Origin: Maratus speciosus
Lineage: Eukaryota > Arthropoda > Arachnida > Araneae > Salticidae
Assembly: GCA_963932465.1 (NCBI GenBank)
Contig: OZ010798.1
Coordinates: 15,422,981 to 15,486,980 of the forward strand
Reading direction: 5' to 3'
Length of the DNA: 64,000 nt
The notes under the pieces were generated by a model, which saw nothing but the letters and a program-made list of their open reading frames with translations, was not told where the DNA came from and made no database searches. Shown here piece by piece: positions 48,601 through 60,132 of the stretch; position 1 is the first letter of the stretch, and every line of letters begins with the position of its first letter. The position numbers were made by a program, and so were the translations under genes.

Positions 48601-51600
48601 AGCAGATGTCAGTAAACATCTGCCTAGTATTAGAAAGTGTGCAAAGTTATCTTGGTCGTCATTACAGTAAGCAGTTAAACTGCATATCGCACGATGATAA
48701 TAAACAAAAAAAAAAATTGAATAATTTTATTTCAACTTTCGTTTGTTAATTACGCTGTAATAATTTTAAAATAATATTTTTTGACTATGGAATATTCAAC
48801 TTCAGGTATGTAACAATAATACATTAACTTTTAATTCTCATAATACCCCCCACACCTCCCGCCGCACAGTGGGGCAAGAAGCCTTCAAATCTGGCAAAAA
48901 ATCGAAAAAATGAAATTCTATTTTGAACTACCGACATAAGTCACTTTAATAGAGCAGATGTCAGTAAACATCTGCCTAGTATTAAAAAGTGTGCAAAGTT
49001 ATCTTGGTCGTCATTACAGTAAGCAGTTAAACTGCATATCGCACGATGATAATAAACAAAAAAAAAATTGAATAATTTTATTTCAACTTTCGTTTGTTAA
49101 TTACGCTGTAATAATTTTAAAATAATATTTTTTGACTATGGAATATTCAACTTCAGGTATGTAACAATAATACATTAACTTTTAATTCTCATAATACCCC
49201 CCACACCTCCCGCCGCACAGTGGGGCAAGAAGCCTTCAAATCTGGCAAAAAATCGAAAAAATGAAATTCTATTTTGAACTACCGACATAAGTCACTTTAA
49301 TAGAGCAGATGTCAGTAAACATCTGCCTAGTATTAGAAAGTGTGCAAAGTTATCTTGGTCGTCATTACAGTAAGCAGTTAAACTGCATATCGCACGATGA
49401 TAATAAACAAAAAAAAAATTGAATAATTTTATTTCAACTTTCGTTTGTTAATTACGCTGTAATAATTTTAAAATAATATTTTTTGACTATGGAATATTCA
49501 ACTTCAGGTATGTAACAATAATACATTAACTTTTAATTCTCATAATACCCCCCACACCTCCCGCCGCACAGTGGGGCAAGAAGCCTTCAAATCTGGCAAA
49601 AAATCGAAAAAATGAAATTCTATTTTGAACTACCGACATAAGTCACTTTAATAGAGCAGATGTCAGTAAACATCTGCCTAGTATTAGAAAGTGTGCAAAG
49701 TTATCTTGGTCGTCATTACAGTAAGCAGTTAAACTGCATATCGCACGATGATAATAAACAAAACAAAAAATTGAATAATTTTATTTCAACTTTCGTTTGT
49801 TAATTACGCTGTAATAATTTTAAAATAATATTTTTTGACTATGGAATATTCAACTTCAGGTATGTAACAATAATACATTAACTTTTAATTCTCATAATAC
49901 CCCCCACACCTCCCGCCGCACAGTGGGGCAAGAAGCCTTCAAATCTGGCAAAAAATCGAAAAAATGAAATTCTATTTTGAACTACCGACATAAGTCACTT
50001 TAATAGAGCAGATGTCAGTAAACATCTGCCTAGTATTAGAAAGTGTGCAAAGTTATCTTGGTCGTCATTACAGTAAGCAGTTAAACTGCATATCGCACGA
50101 TGATAATAAACAAAAAAAAAAATTGAATAATTTTATTTCAACTTTCGTTTGTTAATTACGCTGTAATAATTTTAAAATAATATTTTTTGACTATGGAATA
50201 TTCAACTTCAGGTATGTAACAATAATACATTAACTTTTAATTCTCATAATACCCCCCACACCTCCCGCCGCACAGTGGGGCAAGAAGCCTTCAAATCTGG
50301 CAAAAAATCGAAAAAATGAAATTCTATTTTGAACTACCGACATAAGTCACTTTAATAGAGCAGATGTCAGTAAACATCTGCCTAGTATTAGAAAGTGTGC
50401 AAAGTTATCTTGGTCGTCATTACAGTAAGCAGTTAAACTGCATATCGCACGATGATAATAAACAAAAAAAAAAATTGAATAATTTTATTTCAACTTTCGT
50501 TTGTTAATTACGCTGTAATAATTTTAAAATAATATTTTTTGACTATGGAATATTCAACTTCAGGTATGTAACAATAATACATTAACTTTTAATTCTCATA
50601 ATACCCCCCACACCTCCCGCCGCACAGTGGGGCAAGAAGCCTTCAAATCTGGCAAAAAATCGAAAAAATGAAATTCTATTTTGAACTACCGACATAAGTC
50701 ACTTTAATAGAGCAGATGTCAGTAAACATTTGCCTAGTATTAGAAAGTGTGCAAAGTTATCTTGGTCGTCATTACAGTAAGCAGTTAAACTGCATATCGC
50801 ACGATGATAATAAACAAAAAAAAAATTGAATAATTTTATTTCAACTTTCGTTTGTTAATTACGCTGTAATAATTTTAAAATAATATTTTTTGACTATGGA
50901 ATATTCAACTTCAGGTATGTAACAATAATACATTAACTTTTAATTCTCATAATACCCCCCACACCTCCCGCCGCACAGTGGGGCAAGAAGCCTTCAAATC
51001 TGGCAAAAAATCGAAAAAATGAAATTCTATTTTGAACTACCGACATAAGTCACTTTAATAGAGCAGATGTCAGTAAACATCTGCCTAGTATTAGAAAGTG
51101 TGCAAAGTTATCTTGGTCGTCATTACAGTAAGCAGTTAAACTGCATATCGCACGATGATAATAAACAAAAAAAAAAATTGAATAATTTTATTTCAACTTT
51201 CGTTTGTTAATTACGCTGTAATAATTTTAAAATAATATTTTTTGACTATGGAATATTCAACTTCAGGTATGTAACAATAATACATTAACTTTTAATTCTC
51301 ATAATACCCCCCACACCTCCCGCCGCACAGTGGGGCAAGAAGCCTTCAAATCTGGCAAAAAATCGAAAAAATGAAATTCTATTTTGAACTACCGACATAA
51401 GTCACTTTAATAGAGCAGATGTCAGTAAACATCTGCCTAGTATTAGAAAGTGTGCAAAGTTATCTTGGTCGTCATTACAGTAAGCAGTTAAACTGCATAT
51501 CGCACGATGATAATAAACAAAAAAAAAAATTGAATAATTTTATTTCAACTTTCGTTTGTTAATTACGCTGTAATAATTTTAAAATAATATTTTTTGACTA

Positions 51601-54600
51601 TGGAATATTCAACTTCAGGTATGTAACAATAATACATTAACTTTTAATTCTCATAATACCCCCCACACCTCCCGCCGCACAGTGGGCAAGAAGCCTTCAA
51701 ATCTGGCAAAAAATCGAAAAAATGAAATTCTATTTTGAACTACCGACATAAGTCACTTTAATAGAGCAGATGTCAGTAAACATCTGCCTAGTATTAAAAA
51801 GTGTGCAAAGTTATCTTGGTCGTCATTACAGTAAGCAGTTAAACTGCATATCGCACGATGATAATAAACAAAAAAAAAAATTGAATAATTTTATTTCAAC
51901 TTTCGTTTGTTAATTACGCTGTAATAATTTTAAAATAATATTTTTTGACTATGGAATATTCAACTTCAGGTATGTAACAATAATACATTAACTTTTAATT
52001 CTCATAATACCCCCCACACCTCCCGCCGCACAGTGGGGCAAGAAGCCTTCAAATCTGGCAAAAAATCGAAAAAATGAAATTCTATTTTGAACTACCGACA
52101 TAAGTCACTTTAATAGAGCAGATGTCAGTAAACATCTGCCTAGTATTAGAAAGTGTGCAAAGTTATCTTGGTCGTCATTACAGTAAGCAGTTAAACTGCA
52201 TATCGCACGATGATAATAAACAAAAAAAAAAAATTGAATAATTTTATTTCAACTTTCGTTTGTTAATTACGCTGTAATAATTTTAAAATAATATTTTTTG
52301 ACTATGGAATATTCAACTTCAGGTATGTAACAATAATACATTAACTTTTAATTCTCATAATACCCCCCACACCTCCCGCCGCACAGTGGGGCAAGAAGCC
52401 TTCAAATCTGGCAAAAAATCGAAAAAATGAAATTCTATTTTGAACTACCGACATAAGTCACTTTAATAGAGCAGATGTCAGTAAACATCTGCCTAGTATT
52501 AAAAAGTGTGCAAAGTTATCTTGGTCGTCATTACAGTAAGCAGTTAAACTGCATATCGCACGATGATAATAAACAAAAAAAAAATTGAATAATTTTATTT
52601 CAACTTTCGTTTGTTAATTACGCTGTAATAATTTTAAAATAATATTTTTTGACTATGGAATATTCAACTTCAGGTATGTAACAATAATACATTAACTTTT
52701 AATTCTCATAATACCCCCCACACCTCCCGCCGCACAGTGGGGCAAGAAGCCTTCAAATCTGGCAAAAAATCGAAAAAATGAAATTCTATTTTGAACTACC
52801 GACATAAGTCACTTTAATAGAGCAGATGTCAGTAAACATCTGCCTAGTATTAAAAAGTGTGCAAAGTTATCTTGGTCGTCATTACAGTAAGCAGTTAAAC
52901 TGCATATCGCACGATGATAATAAACAAAAAAAAAAATTGAATAATTTTATTTCAACTTTCGTTTGTTAATTACGCTGTAATAATTTTAAAATAATATTTT
53001 TTGACTATGGAATATTCAACTTCAGGTATGTAACAATAATACATTAACTTTTAATTCTCATAATACCCTCCACACCTCCCGCCGCACAGTGGGCAAGAAG
53101 CCTTCAAATCTGGCAAAAAATCGAAAAAATGAAATTCTATTTTGAACTACCGACATAAGTCACTTTAATAGAGCAGATGTCAGTAAACATCTGCCTAGTA
53201 TTAAAAAGTGTGCAAAGTTATCTTGGTCGTCATTACAGTAAGCAGTTAAACTGCATATCGCACGATGATAATAAACAAAAAAAAAAATTGAGTAATTTTA
53301 TTTCAACTTTCGTTTGTTAATTACGCTGTAATAATTTTAAAATAATATTTTTTGACTATGGAATATTCAACTTCAGGTATGTAACAATAATACATTAACT
53401 TTTAATTCTCATAATACCCCCCACACCTCCCGCCGCACAGTGGGGCAAGAAGCCTTCAAATCTGGCAAAAAATCGAAAAAATGAAATTCTATTTTGAACT
53501 ACCGACATAAGTCACTTTAATAGAGCAGATGTCAGTAAACATCTGCCTAGTATTAGAAAGTGTGCAAAGTTATCTTGGTCGTCATTACAGTAAGCAGTTG
53601 AACTGCATATCGCACGATGATAATAAACAAAAAAAAAAATTGAATAATTTTATTTCAACTTTCGTTTGTTAATTACGCTGTAATAATTTTAAAATAATAT
53701 TTTTTGACTATGGAATATTCAACTTCAGGTATGTAACAATAATACATTAACTTTTAATTCTCATAATACCCCCCACACCTCCCGCCGCACAGTGGGGCAA
53801 GAAGCCTTCAAATCTGGCAAAAAATCGAAAAAATGAAATTCTATTTTGAACTACCGACATAAGTCACTTTAATAGAGCAGATGTCAGTAAACATCTGCCT
53901 AGTATTAAAAAGTGTGCAAAGTTATCTTGGTCGTCATTACAGTAAGCAGTTAAACTGCATATCGCACGATGATAATAAACAAAAAAAAAAATTGAATAAT
54001 TTTATTTCAACTTTCGTTTGTTAATTACGCTGTAATAATTTTAAAATAATATTTTTTGACTATGGAATATTCAACTTCAGGTATGTAACAATAATACATT
54101 AACTTTTAATTCTCATAATACCCCCCACACCTCCCGCCGCACAGTGGGGCAAGAAGCCTTCAAATCTGGCAAAAAATCGAAAAAATGAAATTCTATTTTG
54201 AACTACCGACATAAGTCACTTTAATAGAGCAGATGTCAGTAAACATCTGCCTAGTATTAAAAAGTGTGCAAAGTTATCTTGGTCGTCATTACAGTAAGCA
54301 GTTAAACTGCATATCGCACGATGATAATAAACAACAAAAAAAATTGAATAATTTTATTTCAACTTTCGTTTGTTAATTACGCTGTAATAATTTTAAAATA
54401 ATATTTTTTGACTATGGAATATTCAGCTTCAGGTATGTAACAATAATACATTAACTTTTAATTCTCATAATACCCCCCACACCTCCCGCCGCACAGTGGG
54501 CAAGAAGCCTTCAAATCTGGCAAAAAATCGAAAAAATGAAATTCTATTTTGAACTACCGACATAAGTCACTTTAATAGAGCAGATGTCAGTAAACATCTG

Positions 54601-55150
54601 CCTGGTATTAGAAAGTGTGCAAAGTTATCTTGGTCGTCATTACAGTAAGCAGTTAAACTGCATATCGCACGATGATAATAAACAAAAAAAAAATTTGAAT
54701 AATTTTATTTCAACTTTCGTTTGTTAATTACGCTGTAATAATTTTAAAATAATATTTTTTGACTATGGAATATTCAACTTCAGGTATGTAACAATAATAC
54801 ATTAACTTTTAATTCTCATAATACCCCCCACACCTCCCGCCGCACAGTGGGCAAGAAGCCTTCAAATCTGGCAAAAAATCGAAAAAATGAAATTCTATTT
54901 TGAACTACCGACATAAGTCACTTTAATAGAGCAGATGTCAGTAAACATCTGCCTAGTATTAAAAAGTGTGCAAAGTTATCTTGGTCGTCATTACAGTAAG
55001 CAGTTAAACTGCATATCGCACGATGATAATAAACAAAAAAAAAAATTGAATAATTTTATTTCAACTTTCGTTTGTTAATTACGCTGTAATAATTTTAAAA
55101 TAATATTTTTTGACTATGGAATATTCAACTTCAGGTATGTAACAATAATA
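33700..55150 (+). repeat. Tandem block duplication of about 11.25 kb (32 units) within the satellite
   Basis: Rare variants recur in the same order at a constant offset. AACAAATAAAAAAATTG lies at 34632 and 45885, AACAAAACAAAAAATTG at 38505 and 49760, ACATTTGCCTAG at 39470 and 50728, and CCCTCCACACC at 41808 and 53067: offsets of 11253-11259. After that, AACAACAAAAAAAATTG (44126, 54331) and GCCTGGTATT (44397, 54602) are 10205 apart, so the second copy is three units (1054 bp) shorter there. Start and end are approximate; the copies meet near 44950. Confidence 0.85.
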
Positions 55151-55466
55151 CATTAACTTTTAATTCTCATAATACCCCCCACACCTCCCGCCGCACAGTG
55201 GGCAAGAAGCCTTCAAATCTGGCAAAAAATCGAAAAAATGAAATTCTATTTTGAACTACCGACATAAGTCACTTTAATAGAGCAGATGTCAGTAAACATC
55301 TGCCTAGTATTAAAAAGTGTGCAAAGTTATCTTGGTCGTCATTACAGTAAGCAGTTAAACTGCATATCGCACGATGATAATAAACAAAAAAAAAAATTGA
55401 ATAATTTTATTTCAACTTTCGTTTGTTAATTACGCTGTAATAATTTTAAAATAATATTTTTTGACT

Positions 55467-55487
55467 ATGGAATATTCAACTTCAGGT
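55467..55487 (+). promoter_or_regulatory. Possible start codon and 5' splice site of the Transib gene
   Basis: ATGGAATATTCAACTTCAG is followed by GTATGTAA, a good splice donor. This lies 29 bp before the satellite unit ends, so every unit carries a copy. Joining to the acceptor at 55810 does not keep the frame of the first exon-like piece, so the role is uncertain. Confidence 0.3.
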
Positions 55488-55810
55488 ATGTAACAATAAT
55501 ACATTAACTTTTAATTTGTTTTTAATACGATTTGTATAGATAAAGTGACGCTTAGAATATATAGTAGTGAAATTTATAAAAAAAAAATTAACAGTGTCTA
55601 CAAACATTGAAAGTTTTAGTTATGAGTTAAAGCTGGTTAAGTGTCAACTATAATATTTTCTGCTAGGTTTGAGTTTTAGTATGGTAAGTATGTCAGAAAA
55701 TTTTGCTCTTTTTTGTCCCTTTTTTAATTGTATGGTCATTTGTATAGTTAATCATCCTCAATCTTTTGTTAGTATACGTACATAAACATGATTGCATATT
55801 GTTTTTTTAG

Positions 55811-56642
55811 GGAGAAATTTAAATACATTACATACTACCGGAAGAGAACTTCTTCATATCATGAAACGTTCGAAAGAACAAAAACTTTTCAAAAGCAATA
55901 TGAATTTTTGGTAAAAGAGTTCCAGAATCGGAAAGAATTGCGAACGTAGCAGTTCTATAGTCTTAAAAAAGAATATAAAATGTTTTAAATTTCAATATAA
56001 ATTCCGATTGGCAAAAGCCTGTCGAGACAAGGAAAAGTTTTTTAGAATTAATAAGGAGTGGCTTGATAAATCGCTTCCATTTCTTCGATTTGAAAAACAA
56101 ACAGAAGAGGCATTGAAAAGCAAACGTGGCCGACCTCATATTCCGTTTCAAGGGTTTTCTGAACGACCAAAAGGATTATGAGCAAAACGATTACGCGATT
56201 TTGTTCTTTGCGCATGCATTTTGTATTTATGCATGATACACCCAGAAATTTTGTCTTGAAGTATCTATAATAAAACATACCACAACATTACACTTTATTT
56301 GATACACATTATTTGATTCACGGACCAGAAATTATAAGTTTGACCCTGTTGCCCGTAGGACAGACGACTGTGGAAGCACAAAAAGCCAGGAATAAAGACT
56401 TTAAAGGATACGGAGAGTACTACTACTCTAGAAAGTGCAGCCGAGAAAAAATTGACAGAGATTTTTTCAATTTTTTGCTTCTAAGTTCGGATCCAGTGAT
56501 CACTAGCAAACAAATGAAAAGAAAGAAAAAGTTAAGATATCAGCCACGAGAAGACCTACATCTGTTAAAAATTCCATCTCTCAATATATCTAGTGATCAG
56601 AATAGTGACAGTGATGATGACCAAGATGATAGTATGGATTAA
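55811..56642 (+). pseudogene. Transib transposase relic (RAG1-related), N- and C-terminal parts only
   Basis: Three pieces remain. A first exon-like piece (55811-55946) follows a TTTTTTTAG acceptor-like site and ends in an in-frame TAG. A shifted frame (about 55981-56178) contains KRGRPHIPFQGFSERPK, the GRP-x-x-x-F-x-x-x-S-x-R motif I associate with the N-terminal part of Transib transposases, and ends in TGA. A third frame (56283-56642) reads LIHGPEIISLTLLPVGQ, then EAQKARNKDF, SRKCSREK and FLLLSSDP, with an acidic tail to the stop at 56640. This last block corresponds to the segment around the third catalytic residue of Transib/RAG1 (E-x-x-N-K in RAG1), but the Glu position is Lys here. The central core with both catalytic Asp is gone. 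It is therefore dead: two frame breaks, an internal deletion and a lost Glu. The family assignment is by memory of motifs, supported by the TIRs and target duplication. Confidence 0.75.
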
Positions 56643-57139
56643 ATATTCTAAAATTTTTAAAACAAGCTATACAATCAATATTAACGACGTGTTTTGAAGG
56701 AACAAACGCTTCTTCCTCCGACAAAAAATGTGTGCTACTACTAAGATAGCTGAAACAGTTTTGCTTCAGCTGTCTTGATAGTAGTACATAAATTTTGCCT
56801 GAGAAAGGGGGATTCACTTCTTCAAAGCGAGTCGCTGATATACACTTTAAGGTGTGCTTCAGAATCATTAAAATTACTAATTATGTTTGCAACACCAGGT
56901 TTTTTGCATTTTTAATGCGATATTATGGATGATTTATAAATATTTAATATCTATAAAACAATCTCATTTTTAACTTATTTTTGTAAAAAAAACATTTCAA
57001 ATTATTACGCTCTAGCTTATGTAAAAGTTTTAAGTTTTACTACGAAACGTCTGTAAAAAAATGTATGATGTGCTTTTTTTGTTCAAAGTAAATTTTATTT
57101 ATTGCCAACTTTGGAGGCTTCCTGCCCCACTGTGCGCCG

Positions 57140-57266
57140 TCCTCCTCCGCAATTCATTGGAAGCAGTGGGTTATGAATTTGTACAGACTTTTACAATTTT
57201 TAAATTGTGCAAATTTTAAACTGAAAACAAAAATTACTAACCCACGAGATTGTATGAAAGCAACTA
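57140..57266 (+). repeat. 330-bp repeat, second copy, left half
   Basis: TCCTCCTCCGCAATTCATTG through AAAGCAACTA matches the other 330-bp units. It begins directly after the Transib target duplication. It is interrupted after AACTA by a Helitron and resumes at 60133. With the Helitron removed, the distance to the next copy is 327 bp, the same as the array period. Confidence 0.9.
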
Positions 57267-60132
57267 TCTATATTATAAAGGACTAACATATCTGTGCGTA
57301 ACGCATACGTCATTTTGCGAATGGCAACACTTTGAAATTTGAAATAAAATTTTAGTTTCGCAATTTTCTCTACTGCAAATTTTTAAACTTCAAAATATCG
57401 CACACTTAAAATTTTTACACCGTCGTATAAGGAAAAAAAATGCCCTTTTAAATGCAATTTGTTTGAAAGCTATATCTAAATTTATTTTTGAGATATTAAT
57501 TTTTTTGTAGTTTTTAATACCATTTTTCTTATCGTGGCAACAAAAGTACCTCATTGCTATTAAGCCATTGAAAGTAAATGGAAAATAGTCGAAAATAGGA
57601 GATACTGCATATTTTTGTTGCCATTTTCTCATAAAACCTGAAAAAAAAGTTGAAATTAAAATATGGGCTATGTCAAGAATATTGTCTGTTATTCCGTGAT
57701 AATGACGTCATATGCACACTTTTCTATAGACGAAGTTTAAGACTGAATGCAAATGACGTCATTTTATAAAAAAGCGTGTATTTTAATTCTTAAACCTGAA
57801 TTATGTTTTGTAGAAGTGCGTCATTTTCACAGCCCAGCTGCTTTGAAATTCTTCACAGGTGAAAATGCTTCACTTTTTAAGACAATGTAATCGAAATCCC
57901 ACACTGATAAAACGAAATGTTTTACAAAAATTTAGAGTGTCTTTATAAAAGAGAGGTGGCATGCAAATAATAGCGATTTATATTACAGAAATTGATGATT
58001 CTCGCCTGGATGGATTTGCTTCGCCGAGTTAGACAAGCAAGAAAATAATTCGTGGTTTAAAATAATATCGTGTTCCCGAAGTTTTTGTCAAAAATTATCT
58101 CGAATAATAAAATTTTACTGCTATTCTTTAGGACATTCTACTATAATTTTAATCAAAATAACACAATTTGCTTAATTAAATTTTTCCTAATTTTATATAA
58201 TCTATATATTTAAAACATAAATGTGTTTTTTAGTCATCTGCCCTGAACTTTCTGCTGAACCAATTTTACTATTTTTTTTTTTTTTTTAACTGAAAGCTCT
58301 TTTTTTGTAGAAGTGATCGCACTATCTGTTTTTTTTTTTTAAATATCCCCACTTTTATATTTTAATTTTAAAAGAATTTTATGAAATTTCTTCAAAATGA
58401 TGAAAATTAGATAGCTTTCATTATTGCAGACAAGAGAGAAACAATGAGGTATTTTAACTTTATTCATGCTATTTTCTGATAAAAATTGTTGTATAGGGTT
58501 TAGTGGCGCAAAATCCCATTAGGAGCAGAATATTATATTAGGGGCATAATAATGACATACTGCTTTTGAAAACACGCATTTTTCCTCGTGAATTTTCTAT
58601 ATTGTTTTTCTTTCTGCATGTGTACTGATATTAAGTTTCAGACACTAGGCGAAATGCTTATTTAAGCGAAAATGAAGTCATATTTAAAAGAAAACGATGA
58701 TTTTCTTAGATAAAACAAAACATTTTAACACAAATGCGTCTAATAAATATAAATAACGGAAATTTTTATTCTCCGGAATTGAGATTAGAATCTCAAGTAA
58801 AGAGTGCGTCTGTTCACATAAAAGCTGTTGCCGACAATCGTGACTTCAAGTTTTGAGTTAAAATGATTTTAAAATGATCAAACAAAGTACAAATTTTTAA
58901 AAATGATGAATATGGATATCAAAAGCGTGTATGAAAATTTTGAGAAGGTGAAAATTGCTGTTTTCATTCCGGAAATCCAAGCATAAGAGGCTTAATTGAT
59001 AACCACATCGTAATAACTGATCTTTATTATATTTTACTGATTACGTATCTATATTATAAAGAACAAACGTATCTGTTCGTAACGCTGACGTCATTTTGCG
59101 AATGGCAACACTTCACGATCAAATTTCGGTCTTGAAATTTTCGCTACTGCAATTTTTTAATATTCTGACCATCGTTTATTTTCAATTTTCGTCGCATAGG
59201 GAAAAAAAAATTACTTTCAAATGCAATTTGTTTAAAAACTGTATCCATTGACTTATGTATTATATTTTTTAAATAATTTTTAAGCATGTTTTTTTAAGTT
59301 TATCTTATCACGGGCCGGTTTCAATACATAATAATAATAAACATTTTGCACATAAAGCAACAAACATTTTTCAACATTTGTGTCTGACTATTTTTGCATA
59401 ACGAAATTAATACTTCCTTTATAAACAAATAAAAGAATAAATATAAAAAAAACCCACCAATCTAACATATTTGTGAAAGACAAATTAACGAAATTGATAC
59501 TTCCTTTATAAACAAATAAAAGAATAATATTAAAAAAACACAAATCTAACAGATTTGTAATCGTACAATTTAAATTTTTAAATCACCAAATAGGATTTTT
59601 TTTTTCAAACGGAATTTGTTTGCAATGTTCATCTCAGTTTACTGATTGTCTATGGCTTTAAAAACAATTTTAAAGCATGAAATATTTTTAAATTTATCTA
59701 TATCGCGCGGAGCTTGATTACGCAAGATTAATCCGTTTACCCTTAAAACAAAACAAAGAGTTCACCCTTTTCTTACGGCTAATATCCATTTAAAAAACTT
59801 CCCTATGAATAAATAAATAAAATAATATAAATAAAACACAAATTTACCAGACATGTATAAGCTCTGAATTTATCAGAATATAAAAGGATGCCATAAGTAG
59901 CAAAATCTTGGCAAATAACTCTTAGCATGTGGCTAATAAGAAGATATCGCTTTTGATAAATTTCAAAAATTTATTTGATTGTATAATTCGTATTTTCCAT
60001 ATGAGAAATGCTTTTTTAATGTAAGTGGTCAATGTAAAAAAATTATTGCATAAAAAAACATTAGTTTTCAATTTAAAAAAAATGATTTCACCTATATTCT
60101 TTAACCCGGGAAGCCCGGGTACGATCACCTAG
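57267..60132 (+). mobile_element. Helitron insertion, possibly a tandem pair sharing one 3' end
   Basis: It begins A|TCTATATTATAAAG (57267). It ends with hairpin ACCCGGG-AAG-CCCGGGT (about 60104-60120), ACGATCAC and CTAG|T (60129-60132). The host repeat reads AACTA on one side and TTTGTATTG on the other, which is exactly the uninterrupted sequence of the next unit (AACTATTTGTATTG): an A|T insertion without target duplication, as Helitrons do. A second 5' end, nearly identical over 60 bp, lies at 59048. No Rep/helicase frame is present. The AATGACGTCAT segment and the TTTGTTGCCATTTTCTCATAA word link it to the fragments at 11640-12715. Confidence 0.85.
59048..60132 (+). mobile_element. Inner Helitron copy (1.09 kb)
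   Basis: It starts A|TCTATATTATAAAGAACAA and shares CGTAACG, ACGTCATTTTGCGAATGGCA and later words with the start at 57267. It uses the 3' end at 60132. Inside, a segment starting AACGAAATTRATACTTCC repeats directly (59401 and 59487, period about 86), with a third diverged copy near 59799. Confidence 0.7.

Larger units (their letters stand above)
27966..55516 (+). repeat. 352-bp satellite made of a Transib transposon end plus 28 bp of host flank
   Basis: There are 78 full periods (351-354 bp) plus a final 107 bp, nearly identical throughout. Variation is mostly in the A-run length (8-13), GTGGGGC/GTGGGC/GTGGTGC and ATTAAAAAG/ATTAGAAAG. In each unit 324 bp starts at CACAGTG (28101, 28453, and so on to 55194) and ends at TTAACTTTTAATT. 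The remaining 28 bp (CTCATAATACCCCCCACACC, then TCCCGCCG) match the neighbouring 330-bp host repeat. The last unit continues without a break into a decayed Transib copy. Each unit contains an 8-bp-stem hairpin GCAGATGT-CAGTAA-ACATCTGC (28190-28211 in the first) and the near-palindrome GCAGTTAAACTGC (28259-28271). It is not coding. That the unit derives from the transposon end is inference from these junctions. Confidence 0.9.
55194..57134 (+). mobile_element. Decayed Transib-family transposon (source of the 352-bp satellite)
   Basis: The left TIR CACAGTGGGCAAGAAGCCTT (from 55194) matches the reverse complement of the right end, CACAGTGGGGCAGGAAGCCT (57134 back to about 57102); both continue into TTGGCAA or CTGGCAA. 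The 5-bp sequence CGCCG lies immediately outside both ends (55189-55193 and 57135-57139). CACA-starting TIRs and 5-bp GC-rich target duplications are the known Transib hallmarks, and CACAGTG equals the V(D)J heptamer. The first 323 bp are also the satellite sequence. The rest (55517-57134) is single-copy here and holds transposase relics. At 1.94 kb, against about 3 kb for autonomous relatives, it has lost the middle of the gene. Confidence 0.8.

Noticed and set aside
27966..55516. CRISPR-like array
   Set aside because: Units are contiguous 352-bp repeats with no unique spacers, in a eukaryotic transposon-rich context.
27966..55516. Tandem gene array or repetitive protein
   Set aside because: All frames of the 352-bp unit are closed within short distances; no frame runs across units.
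55811..56642. A functional RAG1-like recombinase gene
   Set aside because: In-frame stops, a frame change, loss of the central core and a Lys at the expected catalytic Glu make it a transposon relic.
57102..57134. Inverted stray piece of satellite
   Set aside because: The target duplication CGCCG and its position at the far end of the element show it is the transposon's right terminal repeat.
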